Notes: generated from the letters alone by a model not told the origin. A DNA stretch of 64,000 bases from JAGQPD01 sp020426865 (GCA_041399065.1 JAWKTN010000011.1:124001-188000); one strand, 5' to 3'. Shown: positions 1-10,357, counted from the first letter of the stretch. Numbers and translations: made by a program.

Positions 1-1
1 G

Positions 2-133
2 ATCAGCAATGAACGGGGGCAGTTGCGGCCTGGCATGAGCGGGCACGCGAGGGTCCGCACGGCTTGGAAGCCGGTAGCATGGATCTGGTTGCACAAAGCA
101 TGGTATCGAGCACGCGTGATGCTAGGAGTCTAA
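2..133 (+). CDS. HlyD-family efflux adaptor, C-terminal fragment (cut by window edge)
   Basis: The frame is open from the window edge and ends in TAA at 131-133. The translated tail reads GQLRPGMSGHARV followed by a basic, tryptophan-rich end (KPVAWIWLHKAWYRARV). A 'LRPGM.G.A.V' segment shortly before the stop is typical of the last beta-strand of HlyD/MFP adaptors. The GAF-HlyD protein at 18193-20268 ends in a comparable way (YCGKRSVGYVLLHEVIEFV). The M50-HlyD gene starts 3 bases after the stop, so the two are almost certainly co-transcribed. Only the last 43 residues are visible, so whether it carries a GAF domain like the second locus is unknown. Confidence 0.7.
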   Translation: MSNERGQLRPGMSGHARVRTAWKPVAWIWLHKAWYRARVMLGV

Positions 134-136
134 CCG

Positions 137-2335
137 GTGGCCGATCGCGTAGAAACTGCTGCTGTACCCGCAACGGCCGAACTCGGAAACATCGTTCTGA
201 CGCTGCGCTCCGACCTGAAGTTCAAGCTGCAAAGGCACGCCGGAAAGGAGTGCTATCTGGTGGAAGACGAGACGAACTCGCGTTTTTACCGGATCGGCAT
301 TGCGGAGTACATGTTTATGTCACTTCTGGACGGCACGTGTTCCGTGACCGATGCCCTGGCATACGCCGCTGGAAGATTGGGACGTTCAGCGTTTACCCAA
401 CACGACGCTGCTGCATTAATCAAGTGGCTGATGGACTGCCAGTTGGCATATACGGAATCGTCCCGAGATGCGGAGAAACTCCATCGGTCAGCCGGGCAGG
501 CGGCACGCCAGAAACGCATGCAGTGGCTCAATCCGCTAATGATCAAGATGCCGCTGGGAAGTCCCGACCGGGTGCTTCAACAGTGGATACCGCGACTGGA
601 ATGGATTGCCAGTTGGGGATTTTTTGTGGTTTGGTGTATGACGATGACGATTGCTGCGCAACAGTTGTCGCAGCACTGGCTGGAATTTCGGCATGGCGCG
701 TCCGGCGTGCTCGCTCTTGACAACTGGTTGTACATTGGATTGGCCTGGCTGATACTAAAGGCGCTGCATGAGACTTCGCATGCAGTCTTCTGCCGTCGGT
801 TTGGTGGACGGGTTCGTGAAGTGGGCGTACTGTGGATCTTGTTCGCACCGATTCCCTATGTCGATGTGACATCAGCGTGGCGATTCGATTCGAAATGGCA
901 GCGCATCGCAGTATCGCTTGCGGGCATGTACGTTGAATTGTTTTGCGGCGCCTTGGCGGTCATCGCCTGGTGCCATCTGGACGATGGCGTGTTGCGACAG
1001 GCGGCATACAACACAGTTTTATTGGCCAGCTTGACGACACTCCTTTTCAATGCCAACCCGCTGATGCGTTTTGATGGCTACTACATCCTCGCCGACTATG
1101 TGGAAATACCAAATCTATATCATCTCGGCCAGCAGTACTTGTACTATCTCGGGCGTCGCTATTGGTTGGGGATTAAGCCGACGAAAGGGCCTGACTTGAC
1201 CCCTGCCACGGCGTGGGTCGTCAAGGTCTATGGTTTGGCCGCCTGCTGTTGGAGGATCGTCGTCTCGATCGGCCTGCTGATCGGTGCCTCGGCACTACTG
1301 GCGGGCGCAGGGTTCGTCGTGGCCCTGGTTGCCGGTGCCATGTGGATGGCATCACCCCTACGTGGCGTGTGGAAGTATGCAACGGGAGACAATAACCTTG
1401 GTTCCCCAAATTGGAGTTGGTGCCTATCGGTAACTACGATCGCGATCGTGACAATTAGTGCGAGCCTGCGGTGGATTCCCGAACCGGGTGGTATTCGTGC
1501 TCCCGGCGTCGTGGCGTACGAAGATCAACAGAGTGTCCGCGCGCCACACGACGGTTTCGTCAAACACGTACTTGTTGCCGATGGTCAACGTGTTGAGGCC
1601 GGGCAACTACTGATCGAATTGGAAAATCGCGAACTTCGTTGTGAAGTTGGTGAGCTGAATGCACAGATCGAACAATCGGTTCTACGGGGGCGAACGCTGC
1701 AACATCGAAATGAGATCGCCGCATACCAAGCAGAATGTGACTATCGAGCGTCGCTCAGCCAGCGGCACGAAGAACTTTGTCGGCAGCTCGCGGATTCACG
1801 GATCTGTGCTGTTCGAGCAGGCATTGTTGTCCGGCGAGACCTGGATGCGTTGCAGGGAACGTACGTTAGCGAAGGGGCGGTCCTGTTGGTGTTAGGCGAC
1901 GAGCGCGACAAAGAAATAAACATCGCGATCGCCCAAGACGACGTGCCGTATTTTCACTCGCACGTGTCAGCATCCGTTTTGGCGTTCTTGCCCGGCAGCC
2001 CGGTCGGCGGAATTCCCTGCCAGTTGGAACATGTCGATCCGCGTGCGCAAATGGAGCTCTCCGCCCCCGCACTAGGGGCGAACAACGGGGGACCGCTGGC
2101 CGTGAAGCCGAAAGCCCAGTCCAAACGCCATTCAACTGGCGGCGAGGAGTGGGAACTAGTGGAGCCTCATTTTGTCGGACGTGTGAAAGTGCCACACGAT
2201 CAGAGTGGATTGTTGCGCGCAGGACAGTTGGCGACCGTTACTCTCCGTGGACGACAACGCTGCCTTGGCGAATTCCTGTACCGAGGCGTCTACCAATGGT
2301 TCCGCACGAAGCTGGATACAGCACGACAGCAATAG
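137..2335 (+). CDS. M50 zinc metallopeptidase fused to HlyD-type adaptor (PqqD-like N-terminus)
   Basis: The 732-aa integral membrane protein is of the 'putative peptide zinc metalloprotease' type. Residues ~25-115 resemble a PqqD/RRE-like winged helix. Several membrane segments follow, including the site-2-protease motif HETSH (residues 211-215) and the second motif NPLMRFDGYY with Asp313, so the metal ligands are intact. After ~450 comes a lipoyl/HlyD hairpin (APHDGFVKHVLVADGQRVEAG) with a coiled segment and barrel. GTG at 137 is chosen because TAGGAG lies 9-10 bases upstream and the preceding gene stops at 133. A family role in proteolysis or peptide export across the inner membrane is known only in outline; coupling to the giant adhesin at 3663 is inferred from position. 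A second copy lies at 14983-17223. Confidence 0.85.
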   Translation: MADRVETAAVPATAELGNIVLTLRSDLKFKLQRHAGKECYLVEDETNSRFYRIGIAEYMFMSLLDGTCSVTDALAYAAGRLGRSAFTQHDAAALIKWLMDCQLAYTESSRDAEKLHRSAGQAARQKRMQWLNPLMIKMPLGSPDRVLQQWIPRLEWIASWGFFVVWCMTMTIAAQQLSQHWLEFRHGASGVLALDNWLYIGLAWLILKALHETSHAVFCRRFGGRVREVGVLWILFAPIPYVDVTSAWRFDSKWQRIAVSLAGMYVELFCGALAVIAWCHLDDGVLRQAAYNTVLLASLTTLLFNANPLMRFDGYYILADYVEIPNLYHLGQQYLYYLGRRYWLGIKPTKGPDLTPATAWVVKVYGLAACCWRIVVSIGLLIGASALLAGAGFVVALVAGAMWMASPLRGVWKYATGDNNLGSPNWSWCLSVTTIAIVTISASLRWIPEPGGIRAPGVVAYEDQQSVRAPHDGFVKHVLVADGQRVEAGQLLIELENRELRCEVGELNAQIEQSVLRGRTLQHRNEIAAYQAECDYRASLSQRHEELCRQLADSRICAVRAGIVVRRDLDALQGTYVSEGAVLLVLGDERDKEINIAIAQDDVPYFHSHVSASVLAFLPGSPVGGIPCQLEHVDPRAQMELSAPALGANNGGPLAVKPKAQSKRHSTGGEEWELVEPHFVGRVKVPHDQSGLLRAGQLATVTLRGRQRCLGEFLYRGVYQWFRTKLDTARQQ

Positions 2336-2431
2336 CCTACGCAGTCACGCACACGACGGCTGGGTTGCGCAGGGACATGACAAGACGGCTGGGGACAGTC
2401 GTGGGACTTTTGGGGAACGGTTGGGGACGCA

Positions 2432-3352
2432 TCAGTCTTTCAGGTCGAAGACGCATTTGAGTCCGCTGGCAAAGTCATGTTGAGAATTGTCGACCGTGCA
2501 CTGGACTTCCACCGTGCCGCTTGCAGGATCGGCAACCGACGAGATCAGCTCAATTACCGCCACTGTCGTCTTATCCTTGGTGTTCGTAGGGACTCGTAAC
2601 TTCAGTTGCTCCCCTTTGCTTAGCTTCGCGGCGTGTGCAAACGGAATCTGCAGGTTCACCTTCAGCGGTGAAAGCTGGGCAACGGTTAGGATCCGTTGGT
2701 CCGATGGGAGCGCGGACTCACCAACCTCACGATGGATCTCCACCACGACGCCTTCGATCGGGCTGCGCAGTTGCCGGTTAACGATCTGGGCTTCGATACG
2801 TTGACGTTCCAGGTCGAACAGCGACAGTTCCTCTTCGGCAAGCAGTACGGTGGCGGCGGATATGGCCAGGTCCGTTTCGGCACGCTCCAGTTCGCCGGAG
2901 GTCGCGTGGCCGTCGGTCCGAAGTGCCCGTAATTTGTCGGTGCGTGACCTGCGGATCGCCATCTCAGCATTAGCGGCATTGAGTTTTCCTCGCATTTCCG
3001 AGCGACGTATCGCGATGTCCAGCGAAGCTTTGAGGATTTGCGAGTCGAGTTCCATCAACAGTTGTCCCTTTGCGACGGTGTCCCCCTTGTGGACATGGAC
3101 AGAGGTAATCCGCCCGGCTTCGGCCCCCGAACCGATGTCCACCTGACGGTACGGTTCGAGATACGCCTCAATCGACTCAGCGCGGGAGGAGCAGAGGGGA
3201 GAGGCGAAGTAGATCGCGGCAATCGTCACCCAGCGGATCAGCCGTCGGTTCATCTCAATGTCACGTCGCCGCGTTTCAGCGACCGTCATGCTCACTGGCG
3301 TTGTCCCGCGAATGATGATGGCAGGAGCGGCGACGTCATCCGTTGTTGGCAT
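2432..3352 (-). CDS. Periplasmic adaptor, HlyD/RND membrane-fusion family
   Basis: The 306-aa protein has a hydrophobic export signal at about residues 38-57 (RLIRWVTIAAIYFASPLCSS, then RAE). A lipoyl-like half follows (GRITSVHVHKGDTVAKGQLLMELD), then a coiled-coil hairpin, the second lipoyl half (LRSPIEGVVVEIHREVGE) and a beta-barrel. This is the canonical layout of adaptors that bridge inner-membrane exporters and outer-membrane channels. ATG at 3352 has GGGAG 7 bases upstream; an internal ATG at 3253 would put the signal peptide at the very N-terminus and is possible. The gene converges on the M50-HlyD gene (96-base gap) and is divergent from the giant surface-protein gene, so it probably belongs to the same export locus. 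Confidence 0.85.
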   Translation of the reverse strand: MPTTDDVAAPAIIIRGTTPVSMTVAETRRRDIEMNRRLIRWVTIAAIYFASPLCSSRAESIEAYLEPYRQVDIGSGAEAGRITSVHVHKGDTVAKGQLLMELDSQILKASLDIAIRRSEMRGKLNAANAEMAIRRSRTDKLRALRTDGHATSGELERAETDLAISAATVLLAEEELSLFDLERQRIEAQIVNRQLRSPIEGVVVEIHREVGESALPSDQRILTVAQLSPLKVNLQIPFAHAAKLSKGEQLKLRVPTNTKDKTTVAVIELISSVADPASGTVEVQCTVDNSQHDFASGLKCVFDLKD

Positions 3353-3662
3353 TGTTATCTCCCAAAGCGACAGAACATATTTCCGTCAAAATTTACCTCG
3401 CTGGTAGAGACGATGTCGGCCACAAACAGACTGCGAGGCAGAGTCGCCCGCCGCTACTGCCGCTACGATCGACACGACCGGCGCATCACGCACTGCCGTT
3501 AGAAAAGTGCAAGTTGCGTTGACGGCAACAGCCTGTGGATGGCAAAGGTTTGTCAGTTGTCGGAATGCAGGTAGAAGGGGGCAACGGGATGCTACGTTTT
3601 AAGTGCCGACCTCCTTTTCCATCCTTGCGCTAGCAGGGTCGTTCCCGAAGCGTCTTGACACT
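3353..3662. other. Intergenic region between divergent adaptor and adhesin genes
   Basis: About 310 bases separate the adaptor start (3352) from the chosen adhesin start. It must contain both divergent promoters. A TTGACG hexamer is present near 3518, but I see no convincing -10 partner and no clear operator. Confidence 0.3.
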
Positions 3663-6600
3663 ATGCCGACAACTGCACTTCAACAACTCATCGATCGTGT
3701 TTCGCAGCTTTCCCGAGAACGCTCCGGGGCGGGAACCCACAGTGCTCGGCAGCGTCATATTGTCGCGACGCATCTGGAAGAGCGGCTGTTGTTCTCCGCC
3801 GTCCCGGTAGCATTGGCTACGTTATCTACGACGGACAACATTAGCGCCTTCGATGCGGTTCACGGAGACGCAGATTCACTGTTGACATCCCTTGACGGAG
3901 GTCGCCTGGTCGATGGATGGGGAAGCCACGGCGATGAGTTGGGCGCCCCGTTGCACCTTCTCGACGGTGCCGCCTTCGATGTGTCAATGCCAAGGAAAGA
4001 TGACGCAAGTTCCGTTATCCATCGAACGTATCAAGGCTACGAGGAGCTCCTCGGCCAATCTGCCGAAGACGGAGATCAATGGTCGTTCGCACTGGAAAGT
4101 GCTGCGGAAAAGTGTGCGACCGAATCGGCCGACGCGACGGACAGTGCCAAACAGCTTGTATTCATTGGAGGTGACGTCGACGGCTACGAACAACTTGTCG
4201 AGGCGCTGCGGGACAATCGCGGCGCGAGTCAAGTTGAAGTGCACGTGCTGGCCAGCGACCAGGATGGCGTGGATCAAATTTCCAAGGTGCTATCTGAACA
4301 TTCCAATGTTGCAGCATTGCACATTCTTACGCACGGCGGGGAAGGGCGGGTGCTTCTGGGAGACGTCCAGCTGTCGCTAGCGTCGCTGTCGCGATTTGAA
4401 GAGCAAATCGCCGGTTGGAGCGAGCATCTGGCAGTTGGCAGCGACGTTCTTATCTACGGGTGCGACGTCGCTGCTACCGACGACGGTCGAGCCCTGACAG
4501 AACAGCTAAGCCAACTCACTGGCGCTGACGTCGCCGCCAGTGATGATCTTACCGGACACAACTCGGTCGGAGGGGACTGGGACCTGGAGTTCACCGTCGG
4601 CGATGTCGGAACCTCCGTGGTCGTCGGGCTTGGTCAGCAGCAATCGTGGATCGTGTCGCTGGCTACGATCGACGTGACAACGGACCAAGATGTTAGCGAC
4701 GGAGACGTCAGCAGTATCGGTGCCCTACTGGCAGACAAAGGGGCCGACAACAAGGTCTCGCTGCGGGAAGCGATCGAGGCGGTGAACAATACCGGTGGCG
4801 GCACACATACCATTGCGTTCAACATTAGCGGTGGGGGTGTGCATACCATTGAGTTGAACTCGGTCCTGCCGGAGATAGCGACCTCGGTGATTATCGACGG
4901 CTATACACAGGGGCTTACACAGGAAAACACGCTCAATGTCGGTACGGACGCTCAGTTGCTGATTCAACTTGATGGTGGAAATCTCGGCAACAACGATCAC
5001 GGCCTCGTGATTAGCGGGGACAATGTTACCATTCGAGGGCTAATTATCGGTGACTTCGGCGGTGCAGGAATCTATGTGCATGATGCTGACAATGCCGTGG
5101 TTGAAGGCAATTTCATTGGCGTTAACGCTACCGGGACGTCCAAGGACGGGAACGATTATGGTGTGCTATTGGAAAGAGCCACCAATGCAGCGATTGGCGG
5201 AACCACGAATGCCGCACGAAACGTCATCTCAGGCAACAAATACGGCGTTATCGTCGCCGACATGTCGTGGGGAAACGTTGTCGAAGGCAATCTGATTGGC
5301 ACATCGGCCAGTGGTTCCAGCGATCTGGGAAATGACAACGATGGGATCAACGTCCGCGATGGTGCTCATGACAACACGATTGGTGGTACTGTTGCCGGTG
5401 CCGGAAACGTAATCTCCGGGACCGGGATCCTGCTGGTCGGTGACGGCGTCGATATCGAGGCGACTGCGGGTACCGGCAATCGCATTCAAGGCAATCTCAT
5501 TGGGCTGAACGCCAACGGCACGGCTGGAATGTACAATGCAGGCCGAGGTATTTCGGTCGAGGCGTCAGGAACTCTTATCGGAGGAACGACGGCTGCTGCA
5601 AGAAACGTCGTAAGCCGCAATGGTGGTGTTGGGATCCAAATTGCGAATACTGACAATATCACGGTCATTGGCAACTACGTCGGTAGCGACATCAGCGGGA
5701 ACATAGACGAAGGTAACTTGCTCGGCATCTATGTGGATAACTCGCACGATATCACGATCGGTGGCAGTACGGCCGCCGAAAGAAACGTTGTTGTCGGAAA
5801 TACGATACGAGGCGTCCACATTACGGGTTCGGATTCGTACAACGTGACGGTCGCGGGTAACTACATCGGCGTCGGTGCCGACGGATCGACAGATGTCGGC
5901 AACAGCAGCAGCGGCATCCGGCTGGCCAACGGTGCACACGACATCACCATCGGTGGTGCAACGGCGGCCGAAGGAAACGTGATCGCCAACAACGGTAGCG
6001 ACGGCATTACTATCGATTCCGACGTCGGGGCGAATTTCTCGCTGCGAAACAATACATACACCAACAATTCTGGGTTGGGTATCGACCTTGGGGCAAGTGG
6101 TGTTACCAATAATTCGAACAGTGACAACTGGCAAGATTTTCCGGTGTTGTTGGGAGTCCACACGTCTGGGAGCCAAACTCGCTTTGTCGGGACAGTCACG
6201 GGAGCGGCAAGTGAGACCGTTACGGTGTACTTCTATTTGTCTGCGAGTACCGATCCGAGCGGCTATGGCGAAGGCGATGAACTGGTGGGTTCCACCGACG
6301 TCGTTCTCAACGCTTTTGGCACGGGCACGTTTTCAACCACGTTCGCCGTGGATGGATCGGGCAGATTTGCCTCTGCGATAGCGCACGGCACTAGCGGAAC
6401 CTCGGAATTCAGTAGTTCCGCCCCAATCGCCGCCAACGCTCCGGTCGTCAGCCTCGACGACGATGGCAGCTCGGGAGCCACACCAGGCAATTATCGTGCG
6501 TCGTTTAGTATCGGCGGTGCCGCGGTCAGTATCGTTGATATCGACGCGTCCATCACCGACAGCGACTCGACTCACTTGGGCTCACTCACCGTCACGATCA

Positions 6601-9600
6601 CGAATTTGATGGACGCCGGCAGCGAATTTCTCTCCGCGACGTCAAGCCATCCGTCGATCAATATCAGCTACGACGCTGGCGCGGGCGTGCTAACGGCCAC
6701 GGGCAACGCGTCCGTGGCGCAGTATCTAACTACGTTAGCGACGCTTACGTACCAGAATACTTCAGGCTCGCCAGATACAATCGATCGGATCATAACCGTC
6801 GTGGCCAATGACGGCACGAACAGCGGCAGTCCGGCATTGGCGACCGTGACGTTCGATGCAAATGCTGCTCCGACAGTAACCGGCCCGCTGACGGCAACCG
6901 ACAACGAAGACGGCGGAACTCTGTCGATCGACCTTCTCGACGGTGCCAGTGACGTTGATGGCGATACACTCACGCCAATCGGTGTGACACTCACCAGCGG
7001 GGACGACCGCGGGGTAAGCATCACCGGCGCCACAGTTGACGTCGACCTGGCCCAGTATGGGAGTTTGTCAGTGGGTGAGTCGGAGGTCATTGTCTATGAC
7101 TATACGATCAGTGACGGCAACGGCGGCAACGTCGCGCAGACATTGACGATCACGATTGAGGGGCGCAACGACAATCCTGCCGTAACGGGAGCGGTTACGG
7201 CAACTCGCCACGAAAATGCCGCAGTCTTCAATGTCGATTTACTGGCAGGCGCCAACGACGGCGACAGCAGCGATACACTCAATGTTGTCGGCCTCACGTT
7301 GGTCAGCGGCGACGATTCCGGCGTGACTATTGTAGGAAACTCGCTGCAAGTTGACCCGACCCAATACAACTATCTGTCGGTCGGGCAATTTGAAGAGATT
7401 CAGTATTCCTACGACGTATCGGATGGCAACGGTGGTAGTGTCGCACAGACAGCGACCATTCGCATCAATGGACGGAACGACGCGCCTGTTGTGACAGCAT
7501 CCATATCGGCGACCAGCAACGAGGATGCTGTCGGGTTTACGGTGAATCTGCTCACTAACGCGACGGATCCGGATCAGGCGGACACGCTTTCCGTAGCCGG
7601 CCTGACACTGACGGGCGGCGACGACCGCGGGATCACTGTTGTCGGTAATGCACTTGTTGTCGACCCCAGTCTCTACAACGATCTCGCGGTCGGGCAAGCC
7701 GAGGTAGTCACTCACAGCTACACGATATCCGACGGTCACGGAGGAACGGTCAGCCAAACGGCCACGATCACGATTGCCGGACGAAATGACGGTCCTAGCG
7801 TAAGTGGTACCGTGGCCTCGACGACGAACGAAGACGCGGCCACGTTTTCGGTAGACCTGTTGTCGGGCGCCTCCGATCCAGACACGGCTGATACACTATC
7901 GGTCACCGGTCTGACACTGACAGGGGGCGACGACCGCGGGATCGGTATTGCCGGAAATACTCTTGTTGTTGACCCCAGTCTTTACAACGACCTTGCAGTC
8001 GGGCAAACCGAGGTAGTCACTTACAGTTACACGATATCGGACGGTCACGGAGGAACGGTCAGCCAAACGGCCACAATCGACATCGAAGGTCGAAATGACT
8101 CGCCAATTGTGACCGGTCCCGTTACTCGATCACGCGTTGAAGGTGCCGCACCATTTGCTGTCGACCTGTTGGCGGGAGCCAGTGACCCCGACAGTGGAGA
8201 CACATTGGTGGTCAACGGCCTGACGCACACATCGGGAAATGCTATTGGGGTTGTTGTCGTCGGGGCAACGACGCTTACCGTCGACCCGGGGCAATACGAG
8301 TACCTGGCGGCGGGTGAGAACGAAGTCATCCGTTATGCGTATACCATAAGCGATGGACACGGTGGCACAGTCGCGCAGACCGCGACGATCACCATCGTCG
8401 GTAGTAACGACGCGCCGACCATATCGAGCGCCGTAACGGCGACTCGCAGCGAAAACGCGCCGGACTTTGTCGTCGATCTGCTGGCGGGTGCAACCGACAT
8501 GGACACTAATGACGTGCTGTCGGTCGCTGGCATAGTCCTTACCGGAGGCAATGACGCGGGTATCACGGTGGTGGGCAACACACTGCTCGTTGCCCCCGCC
8601 CAATACGACTATCTAGGTATGGGACAATCGGAAGTTATCTTGTACAGCTATTCAATCAGCGACGGTCACGGTGGCACGGTTGCTCAGACGGCGACGATCA
8701 CGATCAATGGGGCATCCGATGTGACGGGAAATGCAGGGGGGCCGTACAACGTTGCCGAAGAAGGCGCTGTGACGATGACGGCCACGGGCACAAGCTCCGC
8801 CGTCGGCGGCATCATCTCCTACGAGTGGGACTTGAATTATGACGGCATCACGTTTAACGTTGATGCGACCGGCCAATCCACAATATTCTCCGCGGCTGGG
8901 ATCGACGGAACATCGACTCGAGCCGTCGCCGTCCGCATCACCGACTCCGTCGGCGACGTGGTGATCGTAGACACAACCGTGACCATTGCGAATGCCGCAC
9001 CCCATGCCGTGGACGATGTGTTTGCTGGTTGGGAAGATACGACCATCACGACCGGTAACGTGCTCATCAACGACAGCGACGTCAGTTCCCTTGATTCCCT
9101 TGACATCGCAGGCGTTGATACCACGAGCACCCGGGGTACGGTCGTCAACAACGGCGATGGCACATTCAGCTACACGCCCCCGGCCAATTACGCGGGTTGG
9201 GACGCATTTGTATACATTGTCTCGGATGGCGATGGTGGCACCGATTACGGACAGGTGAAGATACAAGTGCAAGGAGTGAATGACGCGCCGACAATGTCGG
9301 ACGTATCGTTCGACATTCTGATTGGCAACACGTTGGTGACGAATGCGCCGGGGTTGTTGTCGAGTGCCAAGGACATTGACGGAAACACGATGACGGCGAT
9401 TCTCGTTTCGGGGCCTTCCCACGGAACAGTGCACGTTAACGCTAACGGTTCCTTCACTTACGTTGCGGATGATGGGTTCTCAGGTACTGACAGCTTTGCA
9501 GTCGCTGCAAATGACGGAACGGTTGACAGCAACATTGCTACGGTCACCATCAATACCAATAGTCTGGCTGGCCCACTTATTACGGCCACGACAAATCCAA

Positions 9601-10337
9601 GTTCGGTAGACGATCCCGCACCAGAGTCACCGTCGACCAGCGACGCGTCATCACCGGAAACGACCACGACACCGCTGACACCAACGGTGCCGTCAGGCGG
9701 CGCCGGGACCGATACGAGCACAGCGGCGGCGCCACGCCGTACCGCAACCCCCTCGACTTCTGGTGGCGCTGACGATTCCTCCGGTATCGACGAGCGAAAC
9801 ATTCCGTCATTTACGGATGTTGTGGCGGCCGTCGACGGTACGTCAGCATCTGGGTTTGTTGGGATTTTGTCCGGTGATGGCATTAATGGTACGGCGTCCG
9901 ACAGTTCCGGTGTCGCGCGCACTCGCGAGATTCTGGTCGCAACTGCGTCGATGACACTTCCCAGTTTCACCATGACAAACTGGGAGACGTCACTTGTGGG
10001 AGTCTCTCTCGTGCGAGATATGGACCTGGTACGTGAAGGCGTGAAGCGTGATCTGTTGATTAGCGAAGTTGAAGTTGGCACCGTCGCCGCGACGGGCATT
10101 ACCGTCGGCTACGTTATCTGGACCCTCCGTGGTGGTCTGTTGGTGGCAAGCCTTCTGTCGTCAATGCCCGTGTGGCATTCGATGGATCCCCTGCCCATTC
10201 TCGACCATCTAGCGGGACCTTCAGGTGGTGACGATGAGGACGACGAAGGGGACAGCTTGCTTTCATGGATAGATCACAACAATTCCCAAGATGACGCCGC
10301 GTTGGATGAAGTAACCGAGGCCTTGGGAACTGGTTGA
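3663..10337 (+). CDS. Giant surface protein: LEPR-XLL, DUF4347, beta-helix, cadherin/VCBS-like repeats
   Basis: The ~2224-aa protein contains, in order: a basic N-terminus with a LEPR-XLL-like motif (LEERLLFSAVP, from residue 38), a DUF4347 domain (~165-317; ILTHGGEGRVLLG, LIYGCDVAATDDG), and a right-handed parallel beta-helix (~366-806; IGGTTNAARNVISGN-type coils). Six ~102-aa cadherin/VCBS-like repeats follow (~1066-1686; each ends near YTISDGHGGTVAQTATI), then PKD-like and further cadherin-like domains. A Pro/Thr/Ser-rich linker precedes a conserved planctomycete tail (GYVIWTLRGGLLVASLLSS) and an acidic end. It is a probable adhesin or matrix protein. ATG 3663 is used; an in-frame GTG at 3603 adds 20 residues and neither start has a strong ribosome site. 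The sensor kinase begins 20 bases after the stop. Confidence 0.85.
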   Translation: MPTTALQQLIDRVSQLSRERSGAGTHSARQRHIVATHLEERLLFSAVPVALATLSTTDNISAFDAVHGDADSLLTSLDGGRLVDGWGSHGDELGAPLHLLDGAAFDVSMPRKDDASSVIHRTYQGYEELLGQSAEDGDQWSFALESAAEKCATESADATDSAKQLVFIGGDVDGYEQLVEALRDNRGASQVEVHVLASDQDGVDQISKVLSEHSNVAALHILTHGGEGRVLLGDVQLSLASLSRFEEQIAGWSEHLAVGSDVLIYGCDVAATDDGRALTEQLSQLTGADVAASDDLTGHNSVGGDWDLEFTVGDVGTSVVVGLGQQQSWIVSLATIDVTTDQDVSDGDVSSIGALLADKGADNKVSLREAIEAVNNTGGGTHTIAFNISGGGVHTIELNSVLPEIATSVIIDGYTQGLTQENTLNVGTDAQLLIQLDGGNLGNNDHGLVISGDNVTIRGLIIGDFGGAGIYVHDADNAVVEGNFIGVNATGTSKDGNDYGVLLERATNAAIGGTTNAARNVISGNKYGVIVADMSWGNVVEGNLIGTSASGSSDLGNDNDGINVRDGAHDNTIGGTVAGAGNVISGTGILLVGDGVDIEATAGTGNRIQGNLIGLNANGTAGMYNAGRGISVEASGTLIGGTTAAARNVVSRNGGVGIQIANTDNITVIGNYVGSDISGNIDEGNLLGIYVDNSHDITIGGSTAAERNVVVGNTIRGVHITGSDSYNVTVAGNYIGVGADGSTDVGNSSSGIRLANGAHDITIGGATAAEGNVIANNGSDGITIDSDVGANFSLRNNTYTNNSGLGIDLGASGVTNNSNSDNWQDFPVLLGVHTSGSQTRFVGTVTGAASETVTVYFYLSASTDPSGYGEGDELVGSTDVVLNAFGTGTFSTTFAVDGSGRFASAIAHGTSGTSEFSSSAPIAANAPVVSLDDDGSSGATPGNYRASFSIGGAAVSIVDIDASITDSDSTHLGSLTVTITNLMDAGSEFLSATSSHPSINISYDAGAGVLTATGNASVAQYLTTLATLTYQNTSGSPDTIDRIITVVANDGTNSGSPALATVTFDANAAPTVTGPLTATDNEDGGTLSIDLLDGASDVDGDTLTPIGVTLTSGDDRGVSITGATVDVDLAQYGSLSVGESEVIVYDYTISDGNGGNVAQTLTITIEGRNDNPAVTGAVTATRHENAAVFNVDLLAGANDGDSSDTLNVVGLTLVSGDDSGVTIVGNSLQVDPTQYNYLSVGQFEEIQYSYDVSDGNGGSVAQTATIRINGRNDAPVVTASISATSNEDAVGFTVNLLTNATDPDQADTLSVAGLTLTGGDDRGITVVGNALVVDPSLYNDLAVGQAEVVTHSYTISDGHGGTVSQTATITIAGRNDGPSVSGTVASTTNEDAATFSVDLLSGASDPDTADTLSVTGLTLTGGDDRGIGIAGNTLVVDPSLYNDLAVGQTEVVTYSYTISDGHGGTVSQTATIDIEGRNDSPIVTGPVTRSRVEGAAPFAVDLLAGASDPDSGDTLVVNGLTHTSGNAIGVVVVGATTLTVDPGQYEYLAAGENEVIRYAYTISDGHGGTVAQTATITIVGSNDAPTISSAVTATRSENAPDFVVDLLAGATDMDTNDVLSVAGIVLTGGNDAGITVVGNTLLVAPAQYDYLGMGQSEVILYSYSISDGHGGTVAQTATITINGASDVTGNAGGPYNVAEEGAVTMTATGTSSAVGGIISYEWDLNYDGITFNVDATGQSTIFSAAGIDGTSTRAVAVRITDSVGDVVIVDTTVTIANAAPHAVDDVFAGWEDTTITTGNVLINDSDVSSLDSLDIAGVDTTSTRGTVVNNGDGTFSYTPPANYAGWDAFVYIVSDGDGGTDYGQVKIQVQGVNDAPTMSDVSFDILIGNTLVTNAPGLLSSAKDIDGNTMTAILVSGPSHGTVHVNANGSFTYVADDGFSGTDSFAVAANDGTVDSNIATVTINTNSLAGPLITATTNPSSVDDPAPESPSTSDASSPETTTTPLTPTVPSGGAGTDTSTAAAPRRTATPSTSGGADDSSGIDERNIPSFTDVVAAVDGTSASGFVGILSGDGINGTASDSSGVARTREILVATASMTLPSFTMTNWETSLVGVSLVRDMDLVREGVKRDLLISEVEVGTVAATGITVGYVIWTLRGGLLVASLLSSMPVWHSMDPLPILDHLAGPSGGDDEDDEGDSLLSWIDHNNSQDDAALDEVTEALGTG
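7480..8720 (+). repeat. Near-identical intragenic repeats in the adhesin gene
   Basis: The coding repeats for the cadherin/VCBS-like units have a ~306-base period (unit starts near 6860, 7180, 7490, 7795, 8100 and 8410). Units three and four are very similar at DNA level near their 3' ends (around 7670-7790 and 7975-8095), including a shared stretch that begins GACGGTCACGGAGGAACGGT. This indicates recent duplication or gene conversion rather than ancient divergence. Confidence 0.75.
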
Positions 10338-10357
10338 TTGCAACGGGAAATTGAGAA

